Below, one piece after another: positions 1-7,880 of a stretch of DNA of 41,301 nucleotides (position 1 is its first letter; each line of letters starts with the position of its first letter). Under the pieces are notes generated by a model that searched no databases, had not been told where the DNA came from, and saw only the letters and a program-made list of their open reading frames with translations. Source of the stretch: Bacteroidota bacterium (GTDB taxonomy: Bacteria > Bacteroidota > Bacteroidia > Chitinophagales > Chitinophagaceae); contig JAHEFI010000014.1 of assembly GCA_024640255.1 (NCBI GenBank), positions 1-41,301 of the forward strand, read 5' to 3'. The translations under genes and the position numbers were made by a program.

Positions 1-842
1 CGATTGTTTGTGAAATTGATGGTGTGGTTACATTTGGTAATATCAAGCGTGGTAACAGAGAAATCATCGTTGAGTCTAAAGACGGAATGGTGAAGAAATA
101 CTTAGTACCATTAACTCGTCAGATCTTAGTTCAAGATAGCGATTTCGTAAAAGCAGGTTCTCCATTATCTGATGGTCAAATTGCTCCAGCGGATATCTTA
201 TCTATCAAAGGTCCACACGCTGTACAAGAATACGTTGTAAATGAAATCCAAGAGGTTTATCGTTTACAAGGTGTAAAAATCAATGACAAGCATATTGAAG
301 TAATTGTGCGTCAAATGATGAAGAAAGTAGAGATTGTGGATGCTGGTGATACTAAGTTCTTAGAAGAAGATTTAGAAGATCGTTTTGACTTTATCGAAGA
401 GAACGATCGTATCTATGATAAGAAAGTAGTAGTGGATGCTGGTGAAAGTTCTAAATTAAGAGCTGGACAAATCGTAACGGTTCGTGAATTAAGAGAAGAG
501 AATTCTATCTTAAAGCGTTCTGATAAGAAAGTAGTAGAAGTGCGTGATGCAAAACCTGCTACAGCTCGTCCAGTATTATTAGGTATCACTAAGGCTTCAT
601 TAGGCGTTCAAAGCTGGATCTCAGCTGCTTCATTCCAAGAAACAACTAAAGTATTAAGCCAAGCCGCAATTCAAGGCAAGGTAGATATGATGTTGGGCTT
701 GAAAGAGAACGTAATTACTGGTCACTTAATCCCTGCTGGTACTGGTCAAAAAGAGTTCGAGAAATTGATCGTAGGTAGCAAGGAAGAATATGAAGTATTG
801 GCAACTACTCGTGAAGCAATGAGCTTCGACGAAGAAGAGTAG
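1..842 (+). CDS. rpoC: DNA-directed RNA polymerase subunit beta' (C-terminal part)
   Basis: The gene enters the window already open; the reading frame starts at base 3 and runs to TAG at 840-842, so only about 279 C-terminal residues are present. The opening residues ([24 protein letters not shown], starting IVCEIDG) and the later stretch [20 protein letters not shown], which belongs to the conserved end of beta', identify it. The acidic tail SFDEEE is also usual in this phylum. The subunit forms the clamp and trigger-loop side of RNA polymerase. Arginine is mostly CGT here, as in the ribosomal genes at the other end of the window, whereas most other genes prefer AGA; this fits high expression. 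Truncation is due only to the window edge. A strong hairpin terminator follows at 865-898. Confidence 0.97.
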   Translation, partial: IVCEIDGVVTFGNIKRGNREIIVESKDGMVKKYLVPLTRQILVQDSDFVKAGSPLSDGQIAPADILSIKGPHAVQEYVVNEIQEVYRLQGVKINDKHIEVIVRQMMKKVEIVDAGDTKFLEEDLEDRFDFIEENDRIYDKKVVVDAGESSKLRAGQIVTVRELREENSILKRSDKKVVEVRDAKPATARPVLLGITKASLGVQSWISAASFQETTKVLSQAAIQGKVDMMLGLKENVITGHLIPAGTGQKEFEKLIVGSKEEYEVLATTREAMSFDEEE

Positions 843-864
843 TCCTTTAATTTTATAAATTGTT

Positions 865-898
865 AAAAAGCAGGAAGTAGTAATATTTCCTGCTTTTT
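865..898 (+). terminator. Rho-independent terminator after rpoC
   Basis: A perfect 12-bp inverted repeat, AAAAAGCAGGAA at 865-876 and TTCCTGCTTTTT at 887-898, encloses a 10-nt loop. The right arm ends in a T run. It lies 22 bases after the rpoC stop and probably ends the rpoB/rpoC transcript. Confidence 0.85.
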
Positions 899-949
899 AC
901 TTTTTTATATACCTGTTTTTTGCTTATTTTTAATTCAAATTAAAACTTG

Positions 950-1525
950 ATGAAACCGAATTCTTGGATTGTAAACGGAGTGATGGCTGTAGCCATAATT
1001 GTATTATTTGTATTGCATTTTAACAGCAATTCAACTCCTATTAAATCATCTGCTTTGGCAGCTGGTGGAGTGAAAGTGGCGTATTTTGAAATTGATTCTA
1101 TTCAAAACAGCTATACTTTCTTCAAAGATGTGAAAGCAGCTTTACAAGCTAAGGATGTAGAAAATGCAAAGCAATTAACAGCATTAAAAAATGCATTCGC
1201 AATTAAGTATCAAGATTTGCAAAAAAATGGTCAGTACTTATCTCAAGCAGAGATTGGTGCAAGACAACAAGAATTAGCACAATTAGAAAAAAATTATACT
1301 AATAGAGAACAACAATTAGCTGCAGAAATGCAAGAAGAAAGTTTCAAGCGTTTACAAGAAGTAAAACAAAAAATAGAATCTTTCTTAGTAAGCTATAATA
1401 AAAACAAAGAGTTTGCTTATATCTTCTCTAGTAATCCAGATTTAATGTATTACAAAGACACCGCTTATGATATCACAGCAGATATCGTGAAAGGGCTGAA
1501 TGCGGAGTACAAGCCAAAAAATTAA
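950..1525 (+). CDS. OmpH/Skp-family periplasmic chaperone-like protein
   Basis: This 191-residue protein starts at ATG 950; a TTG one codon earlier is in frame but less likely. Residues about 9-25 form a hydrophobic signal or anchor segment. The segment GGVKVAYFEIDSIQNSY followed by a long Gln/Lys/Glu-rich helical region (about residues 60-150, for example QQELAQLEKNYTNREQQL) is typical of the OmpH/Skp family. Skp-type proteins hold unfolded outer-membrane proteins in the periplasm. The C-terminal FAYIFSSNPDLMYYKDTAYDIT matches the family's end strand and helix. It sits alone between two terminators (865-898 and 1539-1570), so it is probably monocistronic. Family assignment is firm; its precise clients are unknown, and it might be a paralogue of the Skp encoded beside bamA. 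Confidence 0.85.
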   Translation: MKPNSWIVNGVMAVAIIVLFVLHFNSNSTPIKSSALAAGGVKVAYFEIDSIQNSYTFFKDVKAALQAKDVENAKQLTALKNAFAIKYQDLQKNGQYLSQAEIGARQQELAQLEKNYTNREQQLAAEMQEESFKRLQEVKQKIESFLVSYNKNKEFAYIFSSNPDLMYYKDTAYDITADIVKGLNAEYKPKN

Positions 1526-1538
1526 ACTACCAATCATT

Positions 1539-1570
1539 TCCTCCCCAATTAATAGGGGAGGATTTTTTTT
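1539..1570 (+). terminator. Rho-independent terminator after the OmpH-like gene
   Basis: An 8-bp perfect stem, TCCTCCCC (1539-1546) and GGGGAGGA (1555-1562), encloses an 8-nt loop and is followed by eight T (1563-1570). Only 17 bases separate the T run from the start of the next gene in the same direction. Confidence 0.85.
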
Positions 1571-1587
1571 AAATACAACAATTAGCT

Positions 1588-3024
1588 ATGTCTACAGAAA
1601 CTTCAGAATTTAAACCAAGGTTAAGTGCATTAGATGCAACCATGATTGTGGCGGGTGGAATGATTGGCTCTGGTATATTTATTGTGAGTAGTGAAATTAC
1701 AAGATATGTAGGAAGTGCAGGATGGTTAATCACTGCTTGGTTGATTACTGGATTTATGACTATTACTGCTGCGGTGAGTTATGGTGAATTAAGTGCCATG
1801 TATCCAAAAGCAGGTGGTCAATATGTATACTTGCAAAAAGCCTATAATCCTTTAGTGAGTTTCTTATTTGGATGGAGTTTCTTCTCTGTTATACAAACAG
1901 CTACCATTGCTGCTGTGGCAGTGGCATTTAGTAAGTTTACGGCTTATTTAATTCCTGCAGTAGGGGAGCACCATATTATTGCAGACCTTGGCTTTATACA
2001 AATTTCTGCAGCGCAGTTACTAGCTATTGCTTTAATTATATTTTTAACGTATACCAATACTAGAGGTGTAAAAGAAGGAAAGATTATTCAAAACACTTTC
2101 ACTTTTACCAAATTGATTTCATTATTTGGTTTAATCATTGTAGGTTTCTTATTTGCTAAAACAAGTTATTGGAGTGCCAATTGGGCTAATGCTTTTGCTG
2201 CACAACAAGATGTAGTTACTACAGCGGCAGATGGTACAACAAGCCATAGCTGGATGCCAATTGGTGGAACAGTATTAATTGGTGCCATGGCGGCAGCGAT
2301 GGTGGGATCTATTTTTAGTAGTGATTCTTGGAACAATGTAACTTTTATTGCAGGGGAGATTAAGAACCCACAAAAAAATATTGGCTTAAGTTTATTCTTA
2401 GGAACTAGTATTGTTACTTTAATTTATATCAGTGCCAACCTTATGTATTTGCATGTGTTGCCTATGCAAGAAATTGCATTTGCTGAAAACGATAGAGTAG
2501 CGATTACGGCTGCCAATGCAGTACTGGGTAATGCTGGTACTATTGTGATTGCAGTGATGATTATGATTTCAACTTTTGGTTGTAATAATGGATTAATCTT
2601 AGCAGGATCAAGAGTATATTATACTATGGCGAAAGATGGTTTGTTTTTTAAGAAGACTGCAGAGTTAAATAAGAACGAAGTACCTGCTTATGGTTTATGG
2701 ATTCAGTGTTTGGTAGCAAGCTTATTGTGTTTAAGCGGCAAGTATGGCGACTTATTAACCATGGTAAGTTTTATTGTGGTGATATTTTATATTTTAACCA
2801 TCATTGGTATTTTCATATTAAGAAAGAAAGAACCTAATACTCCAAGACCTTATAAGGCATTTGGGTATCCTGTGTTGCCAGCAATCTATATTGTAATGGC
2901 AACCGTTTTCTGTATTGGTCTTGTATACACTAAGCCTTTCTATTCATTATGGGGTTTGGTGATTACTTTAATAGGAATACCTTTGTATTATATCGCATTA
3001 AGAAATAAAAAAACGCAGGCATAG
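1588..3024 (+). CDS. APC-superfamily amino acid permease
   Basis: This 478-residue integral membrane protein has about 12 predicted hydrophobic helices. Near the N-terminus it carries the APC signature GGMIGSGIF (about residues 22-30), the substrate-binding break in helix 1. The later stretch SYGELSAMYPKAGGQYVYL is typical of the LAT/APA-type exchangers. A segment of about 20 extra residues between helices (VVTTAADGTTSHSW region) is probably extracytoplasmic. Substrate cannot be told from sequence; a neutral or cationic amino acid is likely. Its stop (TAG 3022-3024) is 2 bases before the next start, so it probably heads a transcript with the heptose kinase and ispD, although functional linkage among the three is not obvious. 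Confidence 0.9.
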   Translation: MSTETSEFKPRLSALDATMIVAGGMIGSGIFIVSSEITRYVGSAGWLITAWLITGFMTITAAVSYGELSAMYPKAGGQYVYLQKAYNPLVSFLFGWSFFSVIQTATIAAVAVAFSKFTAYLIPAVGEHHIIADLGFIQISAAQLLAIALIIFLTYTNTRGVKEGKIIQNTFTFTKLISLFGLIIVGFLFAKTSYWSANWANAFAAQQDVVTTAADGTTSHSWMPIGGTVLIGAMAAAMVGSIFSSDSWNNVTFIAGEIKNPQKNIGLSLFLGTSIVTLIYISANLMYLHVLPMQEIAFAENDRVAITAANAVLGNAGTIVIAVMIMISTFGCNNGLILAGSRVYYTMAKDGLFFKKTAELNKNEVPAYGLWIQCLVASLLCLSGKYGDLLTMVSFIVVIFYILTIIGIFILRKKEPNTPRPYKAFGYPVLPAIYIVMATVFCIGLVYTKPFYSLWGLVITLIGIPLYYIALRNKKTQA

Positions 3025-3026
3025 AG

Positions 3027-4028
3027 ATGTTGCAGGAAAAAGCATTCAAAGACTTATTTGAGGGATTCAATCACACTAAAATTGGTGTGGTGGGGGATAT
3101 TATGCTAGATACTTATTGGTGGGGTAATGTGGATCGTATTTCACCTGAAGCACCCGTGCCCATTGTTAATTTAAAGCGTAAGGAAATTAGGGTAGGTGGG
3201 GCAGCGAATGTAGCACTTAATTTAAGGGCCTTAGGAGCGCCAACAACCGTTTTTGCCGTTATTGGCAATGACATGGAAGGGAAAGACTTAATGGGGCTTT
3301 TAGAGGCGGAAGGAATCCAAACAAAGTATATACATACCAGTGCTGATAGAGTAACAACCAATAAAGTAAGGGTGATGGGACGCAATCAACAAATGATGCG
3401 TTTAGATCATGAACATACCAACGATATTAATGCTACTGAAGAAGCACAGTTGTTTAAGAATTTTTGTGCGTATGTAGAAACCGAAAAGCCTTCTTTAATT
3501 ATTTTAGAAGATTATAATAAGGGTGTATTAACAGCTAGTTTAATTAAATCAGTCATTGATTTTTGTAATCAAAAAGGTATTTCTACTGCAGTAGATCCAA
3601 AGCAGAAGAATTTTTTAGCATTTAAAGGTTGTACATTGTTTAAGCCTAATTTAAAAGAAGTGAAAGAGGGTTTGAAAATGGATATTCCTCAAATTAATGC
3701 TGCTGAATTATTAAAAGTGCACAATGCATTGTATGAGCAAATGGCACATGCTATTTCTTTCATTACTTTGTCTGAACACGGCGTATTTATTGCAGGGAAT
3801 AAAGATCATAAATTAATTCCTACACATATTCGCAATATTGCAGATGTAAGTGGTGCAGGGGATACAGTGATTGCAGTGGCTTCTTTAGTATACGCTGCAT
3901 CAAAAGATATGGTATTGGCAGCTGAGATGGCCAATATAGCAGGAGGTTTGGTTTGTGAATTAGTGGGTACTGCACCTATCAATAAAGAAGTATTCGCTTC
4001 TGAAGTCAAGAAATTATTAGTTAGTTAA
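3027..4028 (+). CDS. hldA: D-glycero-beta-D-manno-heptose-7-phosphate kinase (PfkB family)
   Basis: This 333-residue cytoplasmic kinase would phosphorylate heptose 7-phosphate at C1 in the pathway to ADP-heptose for lipopolysaccharide core. The segments GDIMLDTYWWGNVDRISPEA (about residues 23-42) and VGGAANVALNLRALGA are hallmarks of the RfaE/HldE kinase domain. The C-terminal DVSGAGDT motif (about residues 272-279) carries the PfkB catalytic aspartate. It contains only the kinase domain, so the nucleotidyltransferase half of an HldE must be encoded elsewhere (HldC-type, inferred). It follows the permease by 2 bases and precedes ispD by 8 bases. The alternative reading is another PfkB sugar kinase, but the RISPEAP motif favours heptose kinase. 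Confidence 0.88.
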   Translation: MLQEKAFKDLFEGFNHTKIGVVGDIMLDTYWWGNVDRISPEAPVPIVNLKRKEIRVGGAANVALNLRALGAPTTVFAVIGNDMEGKDLMGLLEAEGIQTKYIHTSADRVTTNKVRVMGRNQQMMRLDHEHTNDINATEEAQLFKNFCAYVETEKPSLIILEDYNKGVLTASLIKSVIDFCNQKGISTAVDPKQKNFLAFKGCTLFKPNLKEVKEGLKMDIPQINAAELLKVHNALYEQMAHAISFITLSEHGVFIAGNKDHKLIPTHIRNIADVSGAGDTVIAVASLVYAASKDMVLAAEMANIAGGLVCELVGTAPINKEVFASEVKKLLVS

Positions 4029-4036
4029 TTTAATAT

Positions 4037-4717
4037 ATGTATTCAAAAAAAATAGCCATTATAGTAGCTGGTGGTACTGGTCAGCGTATGGGATCGGTCA
4101 TTCCTAAACAGTTTTTAGATATTCAAGGCAAAGCTATTTTATTACATACTATTGATCAATTTACTGCTGCTTTTTCTGATATCGAATTAGTGATTGTTTT
4201 ACCTGCTGCTTATATTGAAGAAGGAAAGAACTTATTACAAAAAAATGGGTACACTCAACATATACAATTAGTAGAAGGAGGAGAAACTAGATTCCAATCT
4301 GTTAAGAATGGCTTATCCAAAGTGACTGAATCTTCCATTGTATTTGTTCACGATGCAGTAAGATGTTTATTAACCCCTGCATTAGTACAAAGATGTTATC
4401 AGCAAGCATTAGAAAAAGGCTCTGCTATTCCAGCAGTGAGCGCTACTGATTCTGTAAGAATAGTGAATGGAGAAAACAACAGTGTTTTAGATAGAGAGCA
4501 AGTAATGCTTATTCAAACGCCTCAAACATTTCAGTCTGATATATTATTAGATGCTTTTAAACAAGCTTATACTGCTTTGTTTACTGACGAAGCCAATGTA
4601 GTAGAAGCCAATGGTCAGAAAGTATATTTAGTTGATGGCGAATTTGAAAATATCAAAATCACGCGTCCATTGGACTTAGCCATTGCTGAACATATCCTGG
4701 CAAAAAGATTTAGTTAA
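4037..4717 (+). CDS. ispD: 2-C-methyl-D-erythritol 4-phosphate cytidylyltransferase
   Basis: This 226-residue cytoplasmic enzyme joins CTP to MEP to give CDP-ME in the non-mevalonate isoprenoid pathway. The nucleotide-binding signature VAGGTGQRMGSVIPKQF lies at about residues 10-26. The segments VEGGETRFQSVKNGL and VFVHDAVRCLL are typical IspD motifs, and QTPQTF appears at about residue 157. Length matches the family (about 225-235). It is the last gene of the permease-kinase-ispD run, 8 bases behind the kinase, and its stop lies only 19 bases from the stop of the convergent oxidoreductase. The start is the first ATG and gives the expected N-terminus. Confidence 0.95.
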   Translation: MYSKKIAIIVAGGTGQRMGSVIPKQFLDIQGKAILLHTIDQFTAAFSDIELVIVLPAAYIEEGKNLLQKNGYTQHIQLVEGGETRFQSVKNGLSKVTESSIVFVHDAVRCLLTPALVQRCYQQALEKGSAIPAVSATDSVRIVNGENNSVLDREQVMLIQTPQTFQSDILLDAFKQAYTALFTDEANVVEANGQKVYLVDGEFENIKITRPLDLAIAEHILAKRFS

Positions 4718-4736
4718 TCCAGTCTCTTTTTAGGTA

Positions 4737-5705
4737 TTAAGCTTTTAAGGAACCAATCTTATCTAAGATTTGGTGAGCCACTTCCATGGCTAAGAAACCG
4801 TCAATTTCACTTACCACTGTAGGTTCGTCATTCTGAATAGCTTTTACAAAGCTGGTTAATTCAGCAAGTATCGCATTACCATTCTCTACTACTGGGTTAG
4901 CAATAGAAATTGTTTTAGTGCCTTGGTGGGTTTCTATATCAAAAGAGAATGCATCTTCTTCATCCGGCTTTTTCAACTTAATGATTTCTGTATTCTTCTC
5001 TAAAAAATCTATTCCTATATAAGCATCTTTTTGGAATAAACGAATCTTACGCATTTTCTTCATGCTAATTCTACTACTGGTTAAATTCGCTACGCAGCCA
5101 TTATTAAATTCAATTCTAACATTGGCAATATCAGGAGTATCTGTTAATACCGCTACGCCGCTAGCTGATATTTGTTTAACACCACTTTTTACAATGCTTA
5201 AGATAATATCAATATCATGTATCATTAAATCCAATATCACACTTACTTCTGTACCTCTTGGATTAAACTGCGCCAATCTGTGTACTTCAATAAAGGAAGG
5301 ATTTAAAGTAATACCTTTTAATGCAGTGAATGCAGGATTAAATCGCTCTACATGTCCCACTTGTAATTTTACCCCAGCTTCCTTAACCATTTCCATAATG
5401 GCTTTACCTTCTTCAATGGTATTGGCCATTGGTTTTTCTACAAAGACATGTTTACCCATTTTGATAGCCATCTCACAAACCGGGAAATGCAAATGGGTAG
5501 GGGTCACTACATCTATTATATCCACCGCTTTAATTAAAGCTTCCTCATCCATGTATCTTTTTAAACCATACTCGGCTTCAACAGCTTTTGCATTATCGTT
5601 ATTGGGATCGAAAAATCCAATAATTTCCACATCCGGAATTTGCTTCCAATTATTCAAATGAAATTTCCCTAAATGACCCACTCCAAAAATGCCCACTTTA
5701 AGCAT
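4737..5705 (-). CDS. Gfo/Idh/MocA-family NAD(P)-dependent oxidoreductase
   Basis: This 322-residue cytoplasmic protein has an N-terminal Rossmann domain, opening MLKVGIFGVGHLGKFH with the GxGxxG dinucleotide site, and a C-terminal alpha/beta Gfo/Idh domain. The conserved EKPMANT (about residues 89-95) contains the family's EKP motif, and VGHVERFNPAF follows at about residue 117. The GHVERFNP pattern recalls enzymes acting on UDP-amino sugars such as GnnA or WlbA, so a role in lipid A or surface-glycan synthesis is possible; that is inference, not shown. It is divergent from anmK with an 87-base gap and converges on ispD with 19 bases between stops. The opposite strand is also open for 199 codons, which is judged a shadow. 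Confidence 0.85.
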   Translation of the reverse strand: MLKVGIFGVGHLGKFHLNNWKQIPDVEIIGFFDPNNDNAKAVEAEYGLKRYMDEEALIKAVDIIDVVTPTHLHFPVCEMAIKMGKHVFVEKPMANTIEEGKAIMEMVKEAGVKLQVGHVERFNPAFTALKGITLNPSFIEVHRLAQFNPRGTEVSVILDLMIHDIDIILSIVKSGVKQISASGVAVLTDTPDIANVRIEFNNGCVANLTSSRISMKKMRKIRLFQKDAYIGIDFLEKNTEIIKLKKPDEEDAFSFDIETHQGTKTISIANPVVENGNAILAELTSFVKAIQNDEPTVVSEIDGFLAMEVAHQILDKIGSLKA

Positions 5706-5758
5706 ATGCCTTGTAAATTTTGGTAAAGGTAAAGTATAAGTTATTGAATTGTAATGTA

Positions 5759-5789
5759 TTTGAATGGGTGTGGATATTTTGTATCTTTA
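5759..5789 (+). promoter_or_regulatory. Promoter of anmK (TTG-N20-TAtcTTTA)
   Basis: TTG at 5759-5761 and TATCTTTA at 5782-5789 are separated by 20 bases, the arrangement described for the Bacteroidota primary sigma factor (TTG at -33, TAnnTTTG at -7), with A in place of the last G. The box ends 3 bases before the ATG at 5793, which would leave a leader of only a few bases or none. Confidence 0.55.
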
Positions 5790-5792
5790 AGT

Positions 5793-6989
5793 ATGCATCA
5801 GAGTATTCAACAACTATACGATATAGCCAAAAAGCCCAGTAGAAAGGTTTTAGGCCTTATGAGTGGCACTTCTTTGGATGGCTTGGATATTGCGCTTTGT
5901 GAATTAGAAGGTGCAGGCAAGGAAACCAAATTAAGCTTATTGAATTTCGCCACGGTGTCTTATGACAATGCCATGAAAGAAGAAATTTTATCTATTTTTT
6001 CAAAAGCTTCTGTTTCTCTAGAGAAGTTAACATTAATGAATCCATGGATTGCTTTGCAAAATGCTCAAATGATTAATCAAACATTAGCAAGTTGGGGAAT
6101 TAAAGCAGCTGAGATTGATTTAATAGCAAGTCATGGACAAACTATTTACCATGCACCCAAATCTTTGCATCCTAATGATGCATTTGGTCCAGCTACTTTA
6201 CAAATTGGAGATGGGGATCATTTGGCTGTACATACCGGTATTATTACTATAAGTGATTTTAGACAAAAACATATTGCTGCAGGAGGAGAGGGTGCGCCAC
6301 TTGCTGTGTATGGGGATTATTTACTTTGCACAGATACTATTGAAAATAGATTGTTATTAAATATTGGAGGTATTGCTAACTATACCTATCTGCCAGCTAA
6401 TGGCAGGTTGGATCAAGTATTTTCTTCTGATACAGGACCTGGCAATACTATGATGGATGCTTTTATGAGAGCGCATTTTAATGCTGAGTACGATAAGGAT
6501 GGATTGGTGGCTAAAAAAGGAAGCATTAATGAAGCATTATTAAAAGCAATGAAAGCCAATTCTTTTTTTAATGTGCCATTACCTAAAACTATTGGTCCTG
6601 AATTATTCAATGTAGCATTTATTGAAAAGGCTCAATTGGCTTCAGGTACCACACATATAGCCAAAGAAGATGTTATGGCCACTTTAAATAGATTAACAGC
6701 AGAAACCATTGTGGATGCCATTCATAAGCATGTTCCTACTTCAGATCATTACACGCTTTATACAAGTGGAGGTGGAATGCATAATCAATTAGTGGTGGAA
6801 CATATTCAAGCTTTATTACCTCAAATTGTTATCAAAAGTTCTCAAGCCATTGGAATTCATCCAGATGCTAAGGAAGCCATTTTATTTGCCATATTAGCCA
6901 ATGAATGCGTAGCAGGGGAGCCAATGTATGCTGGAGGCAATGCCACTAAAATACCAGTAACAATGGGGAAGATTAGTTTTCCTAAATAA
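5793..6989 (+). CDS. anmK: Anhydro-N-acetylmuramic acid kinase
   Basis: This 398-residue cytoplasmic kinase converts 1,6-anhydro-MurNAc, released during cell-wall turnover, to MurNAc-6-phosphate using ATP. GLMSGTSLDGLDIAL (about residues 22-36) is the phosphate-loop signature, and SDTGPGNTMMDAFM (about residues 212-225) carries the predicted catalytic aspartate. LASHGQTIYH and LLNIGGIANYTY are further family motifs. Start: ATG 5793 is chosen over an in-frame ATG at 5754 because the extra 13 residues are not family-like and the promoter box lies between the two. Its product is the substrate of MurQ, encoded convergently 45 bases beyond its stop. Length is slightly above the usual 360-390. Confidence 0.95.
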   Translation: MHQSIQQLYDIAKKPSRKVLGLMSGTSLDGLDIALCELEGAGKETKLSLLNFATVSYDNAMKEEILSIFSKASVSLEKLTLMNPWIALQNAQMINQTLASWGIKAAEIDLIASHGQTIYHAPKSLHPNDAFGPATLQIGDGDHLAVHTGIITISDFRQKHIAAGGEGAPLAVYGDYLLCTDTIENRLLLNIGGIANYTYLPANGRLDQVFSSDTGPGNTMMDAFMRAHFNAEYDKDGLVAKKGSINEALLKAMKANSFFNVPLPKTIGPELFNVAFIEKAQLASGTTHIAKEDVMATLNRLTAETIVDAIHKHVPTSDHYTLYTSGGGMHNQLVVEHIQALLPQIVIKSSQAIGIHPDAKEAILFAILANECVAGEPMYAGGNATKIPVTMGKISFPK

Positions 6990-6999
6990 GCTTTTAAAA

Positions 7000-7029
7000 A
7001 AGAAGGGTCCCCTTTGGGAGACCCTTCTT
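7000..7029. terminator. Bidirectional terminator between anmK and murQ
   Basis: A 10-bp stem (AAGAAGGGTC at 7000-7009 with GACCCTTCTT at 7020-7029) continues inward through CCC/GGG with one bulged A and a TTT loop. A T or A run flanks each side (AAAAA at 6996-7000; T-rich after 7028), so it can serve both convergent genes. Confidence 0.8.
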
Positions 7030-7034
7030 GAAAT

Positions 7035-7859
7035 TTATTCTTTCTCTGCCATTTCTATCGATTTCTTTACGCTTCCGTATTTGGTCAATAAATCAGCAGC
7101 TTTTTGTTCATCACTGGTGTGAAGTTCATCCATAATCATTTTAACGCCTCTCTCGAAGAGTTTTTGATTAGTGAGTTGCATGTTCACCATTTTATTACCC
7201 TTAATTCTTCCTAGCTTAATCATCACAGAAGTAGAAAGCATATTCAAAACCATTTTTTGTGCAGTACCACTTTTCATTCGGGTACTACCTGTTATGAATT
7301 CTGGACCTACTACTACTTCAATGGGAAAATCAGCTTCGTCAGAAACTGGGCTATTCTTATTGCAGCTTATACTACCTGTTGCAATACCGGCAGCTCTACA
7401 TTTTCTTAATCCTCCAATCACGTAGGGAGTGGTACCGCTAGCTGCGATACCCACCACTACGTCTTGATTAGAAATTTTATAAACTTGTAAATCTAGCCAA
7501 GCTTGCTCTAGATCGTCTTCGGCATTCTCTACTGCTTGAAACATGGCTTGATGACCTCCCGCAATGATACCAATTACTAAATCGTTTGGAACGCCAAAAG
7601 TAGGAGGGCATTCACTCGCATCTACTAATCCTAGTCTTCCGCTTGTGCCTGCACCTATATAAAATAAGCGTCCACCATTTTTTAGTTTCTCAGTTACTGC
7701 GTCTACTAATAAATGAATATTGGGAATCACTTTCTCCACCTCGTATGCTACTTTTTGATCTTCTTTATTAATATTGGACAATATCTCTTCAGTAGAGAAG
7801 TGCTCAATATCATTGTATAAAGAGGATTCTTCAGTAGTTCTTTTAAAAGTGTTACTCAT
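7035..7859 (-). CDS. murQ: N-acetylmuramic acid 6-phosphate etherase
   Basis: This 274-residue cytoplasmic SIS-domain enzyme cleaves the lactyl ether of MurNAc-6-phosphate to give GlcNAc-6-phosphate and D-lactate. FYIGAGTSGRLGLVDASECP (about residues 66-85) holds Glu83 and AVENAED holds Glu114; these match in position the two glutamates reported as essential in E. coli MurQ. VGIAASGTTPYVIGGL and TGSTRMKSGTAQKM are further SIS-family sugar-phosphate motifs. Length is somewhat below the usual 295-300, mainly at the C-terminus. ATG 7859 is chosen over TTG 7868. It is the last gene of the deoR-susC-susD-murQ run, 21 bases after susD, and shares a terminator with anmK. Confidence 0.95.
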   Translation of the reverse strand: MSNTFKRTTEESSLYNDIEHFSTEEILSNINKEDQKVAYEVEKVIPNIHLLVDAVTEKLKNGGRLFYIGAGTSGRLGLVDASECPPTFGVPNDLVIGIIAGGHQAMFQAVENAEDDLEQAWLDLQVYKISNQDVVVGIAASGTTPYVIGGLRKCRAAGIATGSISCNKNSPVSDEADFPIEVVVGPEFITGSTRMKSGTAQKMVLNMLSTSVMIKLGRIKGNKMVNMQLTNQKLFERGVKMIMDELHTSDEQKAADLLTKYGSVKKSIEMAEKE

Positions 7860-7880
7860 AATACTCAATGATTAATTTAA

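Noticed and set aside
1..842. Frameshift or fragment of rpoC
   Set aside because: The frame is intact from base 3; truncation is caused by the window boundary.
5062..5661. A 199-codon open frame on the plus strand opposite the Gfo/Idh gene
   Set aside because: It lies wholly within a well-supported minus-strand gene; its translation is a low-complexity hydrophobic mix with no motif, typical of an antisense shadow.
5754..5792. A longer anmK starting at ATG 5754
   Set aside because: The extra 13 residues are unlike the family and would overlap the promoter elements at 5759-5789.
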